A stretch of DNA of 64,000 nt from Streptomyces exfoliatus (GTDB lineage Bacteria; Actinomycetota; Actinomycetes; Streptomycetales; Streptomycetaceae), in the NCBI RefSeq assembly GCF_000725545.1, contig NZ_JNZP01000004.1:62001-126000 (forward strand). The letters run 5' to 3'. Positions 25,582 through 35,449 of the stretch are shown here, piece by piece. The notes beneath the pieces are model-generated. The model was given only the letters and a program-made list of their open reading frames with translations. It was not told the origin of the DNA and did not search any database. Every line of letters begins with the position of its first letter. The first letter of the stretch is position 1. The translations under genes and the position numbers were made by a program.

Positions 25582-26982
25582 ATGGCAACGACGACCTCCG
25601 CCCCGACCACCCCCACCGACCCGGCCGCTCCCCCGGCCCTCACCGGCCGCACCCGGCTCATCCTCTTCGTGCTGTGCGCCGCCCAGTTCATGGTGTCGCT
25701 CGACTTCTCCGTACTGAACGTGGCGCTGCCCGTCCTCGGGGCCGACCTCGGCCTCGACCAGTCCGCCCTCCAGTGGGCCGTCACCGCCTTCGCGCTGCCC
25801 TCCGGCGGCTTCCTGCTCCTCTTCGGGCGCGTCGGCGACCTCTACGGACGCAAGAAGCTGTTCCTCGCCGGACTCGCCCTCTTCGGCGCGGCCTCGCTGC
25901 TCGCCACCTTCGCCTGGAACCCGGCGGCGTTCCTCACCGCACGCGCCCTCCAGGGCATCGGCGCCGCCGCGATCGTGCCCACCGGCATGTCCCTGCTGAC
26001 CACCACGTTCCCCGAGGGACCGCTGCGCGACAGGGCCCTCGGCATCTCCGGCACGCTGCTCTCGCTCGGCTTCACCGTCGGCATGATCCTCGGCGGCGTC
26101 ATGACCGACACCCTCGGCTGGCGCTCCACGATGGGCCTGCTGGCGCTGTTCAGCGTAATCGTGCTGCCCCTGGCCCCTGGCCTGCTCCCCGAGTCCAGGA
26201 CCTCCGAGCGACCGCGCCTCGACCTGCCCGGCGCGGTGACCGTCACGGGCGGTCTGCTCGCCCTGATCTACGCCCTGTCGACGGCGGCCGAGCGCGGCTT
26301 CGGCGGCACGGACGTGCTGGCCACGCTGGTGGCGGGCATCGTGCTGCTCGCCCTGTTCGTCCGGGTCGAGTCCCGGCACCCGGCCCCGCTGGTGTCGCTG
26401 CCGATGCTGCGGCGCGGCACGGTCGCCTTCGGCAACCTGGGCGGTCTCGTGACCTTCTCGATGATGTCGGCGGTCGTCTTCGTCCTGACGCTGTACCTGC
26501 AGGAGACGCTGGGCCTGTCGGCCTTCGCGACCGGTCTGGTCTTCGGCGTGCAGGGCGTGGCGTCGGTCGTGGCCGGACTGTTCGCGTCGAAGGTGATCGG
26601 CCGGACCGGCGCCCGCCGCACCCTCGTCGGCTCGCTCGTCGGGCAGGGCCTGCTCACGGCGGCGCTGCTCGGTCTGGGCGAGGAGTCGGGCGTGGTCCTG
26701 GCGACCGTCGCGGTCTCGCTGGCCTCCATGTGCCATCTCGGCGCGATCATCTCGTACGGACTGATCGTCACCTCCGGCGTCCCCGACGAGGAGCAGGGCC
26801 TGGCGACCGGTCTGGTGACCACGACCCAGCAGGTCGGCCTCACCGTCGGCATCCCGCTGCTCGGCGTGCTCGCCACCACCGGCGGGGACCTGTACGGGGG
26901 TGTCCGCACGGTCCTCGCCCTGGACGCGGCGATCGTGCTGGGCGTGGCCGCCCTCGTCGCCCTGGGCCTGCGGCGCAGGTGA
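25582..26982 (+). CDS. MFS drug/metabolite exporter (DHA2-like)
   Basis: This 466-residue transporter has about 14 hydrophobic segments. It opens with LILFVLCAAQFMVSLDFSVL and carries the MFS loop motif GRVGDLYGRKKLFLAGLALF after the second segment, and RALQGIGAAAIVPTGMSLL in the fourth. A central loop and segment region distinguish the 14-segment DHA2 class. Substrate cannot be told; many such proteins export antibiotics or dyes. It faces an XRE/MmyB regulator. Its stop abuts the convergent MmcQ-like gene. Confidence 0.88.
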   Translation: MATTTSAPTTPTDPAAPPALTGRTRLILFVLCAAQFMVSLDFSVLNVALPVLGADLGLDQSALQWAVTAFALPSGGFLLLFGRVGDLYGRKKLFLAGLALFGAASLLATFAWNPAAFLTARALQGIGAAAIVPTGMSLLTTTFPEGPLRDRALGISGTLLSLGFTVGMILGGVMTDTLGWRSTMGLLALFSVIVLPLAPGLLPESRTSERPRLDLPGAVTVTGGLLALIYALSTAAERGFGGTDVLATLVAGIVLLALFVRVESRHPAPLVSLPMLRRGTVAFGNLGGLVTFSMMSAVVFVLTLYLQETLGLSAFATGLVFGVQGVASVVAGLFASKVIGRTGARRTLVGSLVGQGLLTAALLGLGEESGVVLATVAVSLASMCHLGAIISYGLIVTSGVPDEEQGLATGLVTTTQQVGLTVGIPLLGVLATTGGDLYGGVRTVLALDAAIVLGVAALVALGLRRR

Positions 26983-27336
26983 TCAGGGGCGATCGAGGCG
27001 GAGCCGTACGGCCTTCGGCAGACCCGCGACCACCAGGTCGTACGAGTCCTCGACGAGCTCCCGGACCATCCGGTCCGGGAGCTCTCCGACGGTCACCGTG
27101 TTCCAGTGCCGCTTGTTCATGTGATAGCCGGGGGCGATCGCCGGGTGCTCCTCGCGGAGCCGTACCGCCTCGTCCGGATCGCACTTGAGATTGACCCGCA
27201 GCGGCTCGGAGTCGAGCCACGACAGCGCGAACAGCTTCCCGGCGACCTTGAAGACGGAGACGTCGGGGCCGAACGGGAACTCCTCCGACGCGTCGTTGAA
27301 CTCCAGGCAGAGGGCTCGCAGCTGCTCAGGGGTCAT
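26983..27336 (-). CDS. MmcQ/YjbR family protein
   Basis: This 117-residue protein fits the MmcQ/YjbR family (a CyaY-like, double-wing fold sometimes called DNA-binding). The family blocks FPFGPDVSVFKVAGKLFALS, LRVNLKCDPDEAVRLREEHP, PGYHMNKRHWNTVTVGELPD and MVRELVEDSYDLVVAGLP are all present. The function of the family is not firmly known. The ATG at 27336 overlaps the CNNM gene stop, so it is translationally coupled with the CNNM-ybeY-phoH chain. Confidence 0.88.
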   Translation of the reverse strand: MTPEQLRALCLEFNDASEEFPFGPDVSVFKVAGKLFALSWLDSEPLRVNLKCDPDEAVRLREEHPAIAPGYHMNKRHWNTVTVGELPDRMVRELVEDSYDLVVAGLPKAVRLRLDRP

Positions 27337-28628
27337 GCCGGCTTCTCCTCCGGTTCCAGCGGTTCCACGAGAACGGTGACGATCTTGTTCCGCCGGCCGG
27401 CCGGGGACTCGGCCGTCAGCCGCAGCGAACGCCCGTCCGGCAGCTCCACCACCGCCTTCGCCCCCGCGATCGGGACCCTGCCGAGTGCCTTCGCGAGCAG
27501 TCCGCCGACGGTCTCCACGTCCTCGTCGTCGTACTCGTCGGGGCCCAGGCCGTACAGCTCGCCGAGGTCTCCGATGTCGAGCCGGGCGGTGACCCGGTGG
27601 CGGTCCTCGCCGAGGTCCTGGACCGGCGGCAGCTCGCGGTCGTACTCGTCGGTGATCTCGCCGACGATCTCCTCCAGGATGTCCTCGATGGTGACGATCC
27701 CGGCCGTGCCGCCGTACTCGTCGATGACGACGGCGACGTGGTTGCGCTCCTGCTGCATCTCGCGCAGCAGGTCGCCCGCGTTCTTCGTGTCGGGCACGAA
27801 GGCGGCGGCCCGCATCGCGGTCGACACCAGGTCGGCCTCGGAGTCCCGGTTGATGTGCGTCTTGCGGACCAGGTCCTTCAGGTACACGATGCCGACGATG
27901 TCGTCCTCGTTCTCACCGGTGACCGGGATCCGGGAGAAACCGGAGCGCAGCGCGAGGGTGAGGGCCTGGCGGATCGTCTTGTACCGCTCGATGGAGACCA
28001 GGTCGGTACGGGGCACCATCACCTCCCGTACGAGCGTGTCGCCCAGCTCGAAGACGGAGTGCACCATCCGGCGCTCGTCGTCCTCGATCAGCGACTCCTG
28101 CTCGGCGAGGTCCACCATGGCCCGCAGCTCCGCCTCGGAGGCGAACGGGCCCTTCCGGAAGCCCTTGCCCGGGGTCAGCGCGTTGCCGATGAGGATGAGC
28201 AGCTGAGGGATCGGCCCCATGATCCGGGCCAGCGGCAGCAGCACGTACGCGGCGGCCGTCGCCGTGTTCATCGGGTGCTGGCGGCCGATCGTGCGCGGCG
28301 AGACGCCGACGGCCACGTACGAGACGAGGACCATGACGGCGATGGCGACGAGCAGGGCCTCCCAGGTCTCCGGGAAGGCCTCCAGGCAGGCGTACGTGAC
28401 GAGGACGCCGGCCGCCATCTCGCAGGCGACCCGCACGAGCAGGGCCACGTTGAGATAGCGGGTCGGGTCGGAGGCGACCTGGGCGAGCTTCTCCCCGCCG
28501 CGCCGCCCGGACCGTACGGCCTCGGCGGCGCGGAAGCTGGAGACACGGGCGAGACCGGCCTCGGCGCAGGCCGCGAGCCAGGCCACGACGACCAGGGCGA
28601 CCGCGCCGAGGATCAGCGACATGTCCAC
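27333..28628 (-). CDS. CNNM/CorC-type membrane protein with CBS domains
   Basis: This 431-residue protein has an N-terminal CNNM domain with three or four membrane segments (residues 1-150), two CBS domains in the middle (MVPRTDLVSIERYKTIRQAL; AGDLLREMQQERNHVAVVID-EYG) and a C-terminal CorC-HlyC domain (TVGGLLAKALGRVPIAGAKA). Such proteins are linked with Mg or Co efflux and sometimes called hemolysins, though that name is not a function. A GTG at 28628 or ATG at 28622 may be the start; neither has a strong ribosome site. It lies 4-10 bases after ybeY. Confidence 0.9.
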   Translation of the reverse strand: MDMSLILGAVALVVVAWLAACAEAGLARVSSFRAAEAVRSGRRGGEKLAQVASDPTRYLNVALLVRVACEMAAGVLVTYACLEAFPETWEALLVAIAVMVLVSYVAVGVSPRTIGRQHPMNTATAAAYVLLPLARIMGPIPQLLILIGNALTPGKGFRKGPFASEAELRAMVDLAEQESLIEDDERRMVHSVFELGDTLVREVMVPRTDLVSIERYKTIRQALTLALRSGFSRIPVTGENEDDIVGIVYLKDLVRKTHINRDSEADLVSTAMRAAAFVPDTKNAGDLLREMQQERNHVAVVIDEYGGTAGIVTIEDILEEIVGEITDEYDRELPPVQDLGEDRHRVTARLDIGDLGELYGLGPDEYDDEDVETVGGLLAKALGRVPIAGAKAVVELPDGRSLRLTAESPAGRRNKIVTVLVEPLEPEEKPA

Positions 28629-28632
28629 CGGG

Positions 28633-29130
28633 TCAGGAGACGGTCGGCGCCGGGGACGGGCCGGTCAGGCCCTTCTCCGCGCGCCAGCCGTCGACGATCG
28701 CCGCCTGGAGGCCGAACATCTCGGCCTTCTCGTCGGGCTCCTCGTGGTCGTACCCGAGGAGGTGCAGCACGCCGTGGACGGTGAGCAGCTGGAGCTCCTC
28801 GTCCATGGAGTGCTCCGTCGGCGCGTCCTTGCCCTGCTGGGTGGCGACCTCGGGGCAGAGCACGATGTCGCCGAGGAGCCCCTGCGGGGGCTCCTCGTCG
28901 TCCTTCGCCGGCGGACGCAGCTCGTCCATCGGGAAGGACATGACGTCCGTCGGCCCCGGCAGGTCCATCCACTGGATGTGGAGCTGCTCCATCGCCTCCG
29001 TGTCCACGACGATCACCGAGAGCTCGGAGAGCGGGTGGATACGCATGCGCGCGAGCGCGTAGCGGGCGATGTCGAGGATCGCCTGCTCGTCGACCTCGGT
29101 ACCGGACTCGTTGTTGACGTCGATCGACAT
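28633..29130 (-). CDS. ybeY: Endoribonuclease YbeY
   Basis: YbeY is a zinc-dependent endoribonuclease for 16S rRNA 3' maturation and ribosome quality control. The 165-residue protein has the H3xH5xH zinc motif [11 protein letters not shown] near residues 119-129 and the upstream family pattern [10 protein letters not shown]. It follows phoH after 12 bases and precedes the CNNM gene, the standard bacterial order. Confidence 0.95.
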   Translation of the reverse strand: MSIDVNNESGTEVDEQAILDIARYALARMRIHPLSELSVIVVDTEAMEQLHIQWMDLPGPTDVMSFPMDELRPPAKDDEEPPQGLLGDIVLCPEVATQQGKDAPTEHSMDEELQLLTVHGVLHLLGYDHEEPDEKAEMFGLQAAIVDGWRAEKGLTGPSPAPTVS

Positions 29131-29142
29131 GTGCGGTTTCTG

Positions 29143-30174
29143 CTACTTCCCGTTGCGGCCGTTACGGCTGTCGTACTGCTCGTACGCGTCGACGATACGG
29201 CCGACGAGCTTGTGCCGGACGACATCCTGCGACGTGAGCGTCGAGAAGTGGACGTCCTGGACCCCGTCCAGGATGTCGCGGACCTGCCGCAGACCGCTCT
29301 TCGTCCCGTTCGGCAGGTCGACCTGGGTGACGTCACCGGTGATGACGATCTTCGAGTCGAAGCCGAGGCGGGTGAGGAACATCTTCATCTGCTCGGGGTT
29401 CGTGTTCTGCGCCTCGTCGAGGATGATGAACGCGTCGTTCAGGGTGCGGCCGCGCATGTACGCCAGCGGCGCGACCTCGATCGTGCCCGCGGCCATGAGC
29501 TTGGGGATCGAGTCGGGGTCGAGCATGTCGTGCAGGGCGTCGTACAGCGGGCGCAGGTACGGGTCGATCTTCTCGTAGAGCGTGCCCGGCAGGAAGCCGA
29601 GGCGCTCGCCGGCCTCGACGGCCGGACGGGTCAGGATGATCCGGGTGACCTGCTTGGACTGCAGGGCCTGGACCGCCTTGGCCATGGCGAGATAGGTCTT
29701 GCCGGTGCCCGCGGGGCCGATGCCGAAGACGATCGTGTGCTTGTCGATCGCGTCGACGTACCGCTTCTGGTTGAGCGTCTTGGGGCGGATCGTGCGGCCC
29801 CGGTTGGAAAGGATGTTCTGCGTGAGGACCTCGGCGGGGGTCTCGTCCCCGCCCTCCGCCGAACCGTTCTCGCTCGCCCTGAGCATGGCGATCGAGCGTT
29901 CCACTGCGTCCTCCGTCATCGGCTGACCGGTGCGGAGCACCAGCATCATCTCGTCGAACAGGCGCTGGATGAGAGCGACTTCCGCCGCGTCTCCGACCGC
30001 GCTGACCTGGTTGCCCCGGACGTGGATGTCCGCGCGCGGGAACGAGCGCTCGATCACACGGAGCAGCGCGTCACCGGAGCCGAGCAGGGTGACCATCGGG
30101 TGCTTGGCGGGGACGACGAAGTGGGCGCGGGCCTGTCCGGGCGCGTCGTCGTGGGCTGTGGGTGTCTGAGTCAT
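29143..30174 (-). CDS. phoH: PhoH-like NTPase
   Basis: This 343-residue cytoplasmic ATPase has a KH-like N-terminal region ([20 protein letters not shown]) and the PhoH domain with Walker [15 protein letters not shown] (about 149-162), [20 protein letters not shown] as Walker B, and [15 protein letters not shown]. PhoH is thought to act in RNA metabolism with YbeY. ATG 30174 (MTQTPTAH) was chosen; an upstream ATG at 30198 sits only 1 base from GGGAGGT and seems too close. Confidence 0.92.
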   Translation of the reverse strand: MTQTPTAHDDAPGQARAHFVVPAKHPMVTLLGSGDALLRVIERSFPRADIHVRGNQVSAVGDAAEVALIQRLFDEMMLVLRTGQPMTEDAVERSIAMLRASENGSAEGGDETPAEVLTQNILSNRGRTIRPKTLNQKRYVDAIDKHTIVFGIGPAGTGKTYLAMAKAVQALQSKQVTRIILTRPAVEAGERLGFLPGTLYEKIDPYLRPLYDALHDMLDPDSIPKLMAAGTIEVAPLAYMRGRTLNDAFIILDEAQNTNPEQMKMFLTRLGFDSKIVITGDVTQVDLPNGTKSGLRQVRDILDGVQDVHFSTLTSQDVVRHKLVGRIVDAYEQYDSRNGRNGK

Positions 30175-30280
30175 GGGCCGGCACTGAGGCCTGCGCATAC
30201 CTCCCGTTGCAGGGGTTCTCGCTGCTCGACAACCTCTGGGTTACCCAGCCTACGACTTGGTACCGACAGCCCGAAGGGAT

Positions 30281-31405
30281 TTACGAAGCGGCCGCGCGGA
30301 AGCCGATCGTGGGCACCGCCCGGCGCAGCGGCCAGGGCCGGTCCGGGGCCGGCAGGAGCCGTTCGAGGAAGGCGTAGCGGTCGCGCAGGGTCTCGGGGTC
30401 CTGCATGGCGTGGCCCTGGACGTGCTGCCACCAGGCGGCGATCTCGCCCCAGGTGGGGGCGGACAGGGAGCCGCCGAACTCCTGGACGGAGAGGGCTGCG
30501 GTGAGCCCGGCGAAGGCGAGCCGGTCGGCGAGCGGCCAGTCGGCGAGGGTGCCGGTGACGAACCCGGCGACGAAGACGTCCCCCGCGCCGGTCGGGTCGA
30601 GGGCGGAGACCTGGATGGCGGGCACCTCGGCGGTCTCGCCGGTGGCGCCGTCGACGGCGTAGGCGCCTTCGGCACCGAGGGTGACGACGGCGTAGCGGAC
30701 CTTGTCGGCGAGGGCGCGGGCGGCGGCCCTGGGGCAGTCGGTGCGGGTGTAGCGCATGGCCTCGGCGGCGTTCGGCAGGAAGGCCTCGCAGTGCGCCAGG
30801 TCGGCGAGTCCCGCCAGGTCCCAACGGCCGGTGTCGTCCCAGCCGACGTCGGCGAAGATCTTGGCGCCGCCGCGGGCGGCGCGGGCGACCCATTCCTCGC
30901 TGCGGCCGGGGGCGAGGGAGGCGACGGCGGCGCGCGCGTGGGGCGGGTAGGCGGGCAGGGCGCCGGCGGCGTCGACGGGTGGGGCCTCGTGGCCGTGGGA
31001 CACCATGGTCCGTTCGCCCTCGTAGGCCATGGAGACGGTGACGGGCGAGTGCCAGCCGGGGACGGTGCGGGAGAGTGACAGGTCGATCCCCTCGCCCTGC
31101 TCCAGGGCGTCCCAGCAGTACTCGCCGTAGTGGTCGTCGCCGAAGGCCGCGGCGAGGGAGGTGCGCAGGCCGAGGCGGGCGAGGGCGGTGGCCATGTTGG
31201 CGACGCCGCCGGGGCTCGATCCCATGCCGCGGGCCCAGGACTCGGTGCCGCGGACGGGGGCGCTGTCGAGGCCGGTGAAGATGATGTCGAGGAAGACGGT
31301 GCCGGTCAGGAAGACGTCGCAGGCGGGATCGGTGGGCTCGCGCAGACACACCAACGGGTCGACCTCGGCGTCGGGTTGCGGCTGGTCTCCCCTTGCTGTG
31401 GTCAC
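30281..31405 (-). CDS. PfkB-family carbohydrate kinase
   Basis: This 374-residue protein is a ribokinase/PfkB-type sugar kinase. It has the first signature region (SSPGGVANMATALARLGLRT) and the second signature with the catalytic Asp (ALDPTGAGDVFVAGFVTGTL, about 267-286). The N-terminal 30 residues and C-terminal 80 residues, with the Trp-rich EIAAWWQHVQGHAMQDPE, are unlike ribokinase itself, so the sugar is not known. GTG 31405 has GGGGAG 6 bases upstream. A 22-bp perfect palindrome lies 27-48 bases upstream and is a good operator candidate. Confidence 0.85.
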   Translation of the reverse strand: MTTARGDQPQPDAEVDPLVCLREPTDPACDVFLTGTVFLDIIFTGLDSAPVRGTESWARGMGSSPGGVANMATALARLGLRTSLAAAFGDDHYGEYCWDALEQGEGIDLSLSRTVPGWHSPVTVSMAYEGERTMVSHGHEAPPVDAAGALPAYPPHARAAVASLAPGRSEEWVARAARGGAKIFADVGWDDTGRWDLAGLADLAHCEAFLPNAAEAMRYTRTDCPRAAARALADKVRYAVVTLGAEGAYAVDGATGETAEVPAIQVSALDPTGAGDVFVAGFVTGTLADWPLADRLAFAGLTAALSVQEFGGSLSAPTWGEIAAWWQHVQGHAMQDPETLRDRYAFLERLLPAPDRPWPLRRAVPTIGFRAAAS

Positions 31406-31431
31406 GGCGGTCTCCCCGGTCGTGGTGCGCG

Positions 31432-31453
31432 GATCGGCACCGTGGTGCCGATC
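31432..31453. promoter_or_regulatory. 22-bp palindromic operator candidate for the PfkB kinase
   Basis: GATCGGCACC-GT-GGTGCCGATC is a perfect 10-bp inverted repeat with a 2-base centre, close to the kinase start on its upstream side. This form is typical of LacI/GntR-type sites. The regulator is not in the window. Confidence 0.6.
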
Positions 31454-31674
31454 TGGACAGTGTGCCCGATGGGGGTGGAGAGACGGGGGTTACGCAACAC
31501 GGCCGCAACGCGTTCCCCCACCGGTCCGCTCCCAAACCGATAGTGACCCGTATCACAGGCCGAATCGGGGGATACCGCCTTCTCCGCTCACTCGGATGCT
31601 TGATACACATGGTGCCGCGACCCCGTGGATCACCGGGCGCCGTCTCATTTCCCTGTTCAGTTCCTGGAACGCCC

Positions 31675-33006
31675 ATGTCGTCGCGCCCGCGCGTCCCGGG
31701 GGCTCTCGCCGCCCTCGTCGCCCTCTTCACCGCCGGTTACCTGGCCCCGTACCTGCTGCCGACCGTCGTCGGCCGGCTCTCCGCCGGTCTCGCACTGTCG
31801 CCGGCGCAGGCGGGCCTGGTCGGCTCCGTGCTCCTGCTCGCCTCCTCGTGCGCGGGCTTCGCGCTCGCCGCGCGCGGGGAGCGGATCGGCCCCCGCACGG
31901 CGTCCCGCGCGGGCCTGCTCGCGATGGCCGTCGGATACGGCTCCGCCGCCGCGACCGGCATCGTGCCGCTGGTGGTGGCGGGCGCCGTCCTCGGCGGCCT
32001 CGGCTCGGGCACGGCGACGGCGGTGGCCGCCGCCGGGATCGCCGGGCAGTGGGACCCGCACCGGGCCGCGACGCTCGGGCTGCTGTCCGTCTCGGCGACG
32101 GCGGGCGCCCTCTACCTCACCCTCCCGCACCTGGCGGACGGCCACGCGCCCGCGCTGCTCGCCATCGCCTGCGCGGCGGCCCTGGTGTGGCCGCTGACCG
32201 GCCGGCTGCCGGGGCGCACGCGCGCGGTACGGGAGGCCCCGACGGTCTCCGGCCCGCTCCCCCACCGGCGGGCGGGGGTGGTGCTCGCGGCGGGCATCCT
32301 GTGCTGGTCCCTCGCGCAGAACGCGCTGTGGGGCGTGAGCGGCCGCATCGGGCTCACCCAGGCGGGGCTCTCCGAGGTGACCGTCGGCGCGGTCTTCGCC
32401 GCCGCCCTCGGCGCGGGCCTCGCCGGGGTCACGGCGGCGGGGGCGCTCGGCTCCCGCCTGGGCCGGGCCGTGCCCATCGGGGCGGGCACCGTCCTCATCG
32501 CGGGCTGCGTACTGCTCAGCTCGGCCGCCGAAGGCCTGGTCTCGTTCGCGACCGGCGAGATCCTGTGGAACGCCGTCTACCCGGTGGTCCTCTCGTACCT
32601 GCTCGGCCTGGCCGCCTCGCTCGACCCGCGCGGCCGCTGGGCCGTCCTGGTCGGCTCCGCGTCCTCGCTCGGCGTGGCGTGCGGCCCGGTGGCCGGGAGC
32701 CTGCTGTCGGAGAGCGCCGGATACCCGGGCATGGGCCTGGTCCTGTGCGCCCTGCTCGTCCTGGTCGCGCTCCCGATGACGGCGGTGGCCCGCCACGCGT
32801 CCGGCCGGCCGCTGGTCCCCGGCTCGGTGCGGCGCCGGGGCGGTGCGCCCGCGGCGGTCCTGGCGGGGAACGCCTCGGCGACCCCCGCCCTTGTCCCCCA
32901 GATGGGCGCCCCCGAGCAGGAGGTGGCGGCCATCGCCGTCCCCGCGGGCCGCCGTCGCCTCACGAAGGCGGCGTACCGGCTCGCCCGCCCCTCGGACCGG
33001 GGATAG
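31675..33006 (+). CDS. MFS transporter
   Basis: This 443-residue protein has about twelve membrane segments (first LAALVALFTAGYLAPYLLPT) and an overall 12-TMS MFS layout, with a C-terminal cytoplasmic tail of about 65 residues rich in Ala/Pro/Arg. The substrate is unknown. ATG 31675 has a weak TGGAA upstream. The preceding 269 bases, shared with the divergent PfkB gene, hold both promoters. Neighbouring sugar kinase raises a sugar link, but this is not supported by residues. Confidence 0.78.
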   Translation: MSSRPRVPGALAALVALFTAGYLAPYLLPTVVGRLSAGLALSPAQAGLVGSVLLLASSCAGFALAARGERIGPRTASRAGLLAMAVGYGSAAATGIVPLVVAGAVLGGLGSGTATAVAAAGIAGQWDPHRAATLGLLSVSATAGALYLTLPHLADGHAPALLAIACAAALVWPLTGRLPGRTRAVREAPTVSGPLPHRRAGVVLAAGILCWSLAQNALWGVSGRIGLTQAGLSEVTVGAVFAAALGAGLAGVTAAGALGSRLGRAVPIGAGTVLIAGCVLLSSAAEGLVSFATGEILWNAVYPVVLSYLLGLAASLDPRGRWAVLVGSASSLGVACGPVAGSLLSESAGYPGMGLVLCALLVLVALPMTAVARHASGRPLVPGSVRRRGGAPAAVLAGNASATPALVPQMGAPEQEVAAIAVPAGRRRLTKAAYRLARPSDRG

Positions 33007-33068
33007 CGCCCGGCGCGTGGGCGGGATGGCGGCCGCCGCGCGGGCCGGGCCCGCGGCCGTACCGGCTC

Positions 33069-34070
33069 CTACGCCTCGAACGCGTAGGCCTCCACCTCGG
33101 CGAGGTACCGCGCCCTGCGCTCCTCGTCGTCCTCCAGGAACGACGCGAGGAACGAGTTGCGGGCCAGCTCGCGGAGGTGCTCCGGCTCAAGGCCGAGCGT
33201 CTCCCGCACCGCGTCGAAGTTGTCGCCCACGTACCCGCCGAAGTACGCCGGGTCGTCCGAGTTCACGGTGACGAGGAGACCCGCCGTCATCATCGCCCGC
33301 AGCGGGTGGTCGGCGAGCGTGTCGATCGTGCGGAGCCGTACGTTCGACAGCGGGCAGAGGGTGAGCGGCACCCGCTCGCGGACGAGACGGTCGACCAGGT
33401 CCGCGTCCTCCATGCAGCGCAGGCCGTGGTCGACGCGCTCCACGCCGAGGACGTCGAGGGCCTCGCGGATGTACGCGGCGGGACCCTCCTCGCCCGCGTG
33501 GGCGACCTTGCGCAGACCGAGCGCCCCGGCGGCCTCGTACACCTCGCGGAACTTGGCCGGCGGGTGGCCGACCTCCGCCGAGTCGAGGCCGACTCCGGTG
33601 ATCCGGTCCAGGTAGGGCTTGGCGGCGTCCAGGGTGGCGAGCGCCGATTCCGCGGACTCGTCGCGCAGGAAGCACATGATGAGCCGGGTGGAGATCCCGT
33701 ACCGCTCCTCGGAGCGTTCGAGGGAGGCGCTCAGGCCCTCGATCACGGCGCCGATCGGGACACCGCGGGCGGTGTGCGCCTGCGGGTCGAAGAAGATCTC
33801 GGCGTGCCGGACGCCCTGCGCGGCGGCCCGCTCCAGATAGGCGTCGGCGAGCTCGGTGAAGTCCTCGGCGGTGCGCAGGACGGCCATCAGGCCGTAGTAC
33901 AGGTCGAGGAAGGACTGCAGGTCGCTGAACCGGTACGCGCCGCGCAGCTCGTCGGTGTCCGCGTACGGCAGGGTGACGCCGTTGCGCGCGGCGAGCGCGA
34001 AGGCCAGCTCGGGTTCGAGGGTGCCTTCGATGTGGAGGTGCAGTTCGGCCTTGGGTACGGGCATGTTCAC
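33069..34070 (-). CDS. Adenine deaminase (adenosine deaminase superfamily)
   Basis: This is a 333-residue zinc TIM-barrel deaminase. The metal motif is [20 protein letters not shown] (His pair), with [11 protein letters not shown] (catalytic Glu) and [16 protein letters not shown]. Several blocks match the fungal-type adenine deaminases rather than adenosine deaminases: [20 protein letters not shown] and [18 protein letters not shown]. So it probably converts adenine to hypoxanthine in purine salvage. The GTG at 34070 overlaps the rnz stop (GTGA), or an ATG two codons later. It is coupled to rnz and the HIT gene. Confidence 0.85.
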   Translation of the reverse strand: MNMPVPKAELHLHIEGTLEPELAFALAARNGVTLPYADTDELRGAYRFSDLQSFLDLYYGLMAVLRTAEDFTELADAYLERAAAQGVRHAEIFFDPQAHTARGVPIGAVIEGLSASLERSEERYGISTRLIMCFLRDESAESALATLDAAKPYLDRITGVGLDSAEVGHPPAKFREVYEAAGALGLRKVAHAGEEGPAAYIREALDVLGVERVDHGLRCMEDADLVDRLVRERVPLTLCPLSNVRLRTIDTLADHPLRAMMTAGLLVTVNSDDPAYFGGYVGDNFDAVRETLGLEPEHLRELARNSFLASFLEDDEERRARYLAEVEAYAFEA

Positions 34071-34972
34071 GTTCGTTTCGGTACGGGGACCCTCATGAGG
34101 TCCTGGGCAATGCTCAGTTCGCCGTCGAACCCGGCCGCCCGCGCCTGGAGCTCGAAGGCGGCCGGGTCGGAGTAGCGCTGCGAGAAGTGGGTGAGGACGA
34201 GGTGCCGCACCCCCGCGTCGCGGGCGACGGCGGCGGCCTGGCCGGCCGTCAGATGGCCGTGGTCGGTGGCGAGACGGAGGTCCTCGTCGAGGAAGGTCGA
34301 CTCGATGACGAGCATGTCGGCGCCTTCGGCGAGGGTGTGCACGCCCTCGCAGAGCCGGGTGTCCATGACGAAGGCGAACCGCTGCCCGCGCCGTATCTCG
34401 CTGACCTCGTCGAGGGTCACGCCGTCCAGGACGCCGTCGCGCTGGATCCGGCCCACGTCGGGGCCCTTGATGCCGTGGGCGGCGAGCCGCTCGGGCAGGA
34501 TGCGGCGCCCGTCGGGCTCGGTGAGGCGGTAGCCGTACGACTCGACGGGATGCGAGAGCCGGTACGCGTCGAGGGTGAACGTGTCGGTGACGGCGATCGG
34601 CCCGTCGGCGGCGACCGGCGACTCGGTCAGCTTCACCGTCTCGCGGTAGGCCGTCGCGTACCGCAGACGCTCGAAGAAGCGCTGTCCGCTCGCCGGGTAG
34701 TGCGCGGTGACCGGGTGCGGGACCTGGTCGAGGTTGATCCGCTGGATCACCCCGGCCAGGCCGAGCGAGTGGTCACCGTGGAAGTGCGTCACGCAGATCC
34801 GGTCGAGGTCGTGCGCGGCGACCCCGGCGCGCAGCATCTGCCGCTGGGTGCCCTCGCCGGGATCGAAGAGGATGCCCTGCCCGTCCCAGCGCAGCAGATA
34901 GCCGTTGTGGTTGCGGTGCCGGGTCGGGACCTGGCTGGCGGTTCCGAGGACGACCAGTTCGCGTACGGACAC
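34067..34972 (-). CDS. rnz: Ribonuclease Z
   Basis: RNase Z cuts the 3' trailer from tRNA precursors that lack an encoded CCA, such as the tRNA-Ala in this window. The 301-residue protein has the MBL zinc motif [20 protein letters not shown] (about 59-78), N-terminal [20 protein letters not shown], and later residues FVMDTRLC and [12 protein letters not shown]. It starts at GTG 34972 and overlaps the adenine deaminase gene by 4 bases. Confidence 0.94.
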   Translation of the reverse strand: MSVRELVVLGTASQVPTRHRNHNGYLLRWDGQGILFDPGEGTQRQMLRAGVAAHDLDRICVTHFHGDHSLGLAGVIQRINLDQVPHPVTAHYPASGQRFFERLRYATAYRETVKLTESPVAADGPIAVTDTFTLDAYRLSHPVESYGYRLTEPDGRRILPERLAAHGIKGPDVGRIQRDGVLDGVTLDEVSEIRRGQRFAFVMDTRLCEGVHTLAEGADMLVIESTFLDEDLRLATDHGHLTAGQAAAVARDAGVRHLVLTHFSQRYSDPAAFELQARAAGFDGELSIAQDLMRVPVPKRT

Positions 34973-34975
34973 GGC

Positions 34976-35335
34976 TTAGCCGGGGGGCCAGTTGAGGCCG
35001 CGGCCGCCCAGCACGTGCGCGTGGGCGTGGAAAACGGTCTGTCCTGCGCCGGCGCCGGTGTTGAAGACGATCCGGAAGCCGCTGCCCTCGATCTTCTCCT
35101 GGGCGGCGATCTCACCGGCCTCGCGCAGCACGTCGGCGGCGACGGTCGGCGCGGCGGCGGCGAGCGACGCGGCGTCCGGGTAGTGGAGGCGCGGGATCAC
35201 GAGCACGTGGGTGGGTGCCTGCGGGTTGATGTCGCGGAAGGCGACGGTGGTCTCCGTCTCGCGAACGATCGTCGCCGGCACCTCCCCTTCCGAGATCTTG
35301 CAGAACAGGCAGTCGCTCTGCGGCTCTCCGGCCAT
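34976..35335 (-). CDS. HIT family protein
   Basis: This 119-residue histidine-triad protein has the N-terminal CLFCKISEGEVPATIVRET and the active triad QTVFHAHAHVLGG near the C-terminus. HIT proteins hydrolyse nucleoside phosphoramidates or AMP-lysine-type bonds. CLFC suggests a zinc-binding variant. ATG 35335 has GAGGAGG 9 bases upstream. It is 3 bases before rnz in the same direction, so one operon HIT-rnz-deaminase is likely. Confidence 0.92.
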   Translation of the reverse strand: MAGEPQSDCLFCKISEGEVPATIVRETETTVAFRDINPQAPTHVLVIPRLHYPDAASLAAAAPTVAADVLREAGEIAAQEKIEGSGFRIVFNTGAGAGQTVFHAHAHVLGGRGLNWPPG

Positions 35336-35449
35336 GGCCCGGGCCTCCTCGCCTCTGTCGATCGGTACGGCGTCCGTCGGTCGGACAGCGCCTGTCGGTC
35401 GGTACAACGGGAATGCTATCCGCCGGCACCGACGGGAACGCGTCCCCGG

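Noticed and set aside
30236..30248. CTGGG-TTA-CCCAG hairpin between phoH and the PfkB gene
   Set aside because: Only a 5-bp stem with a 3-base loop; too weak to call a terminator.
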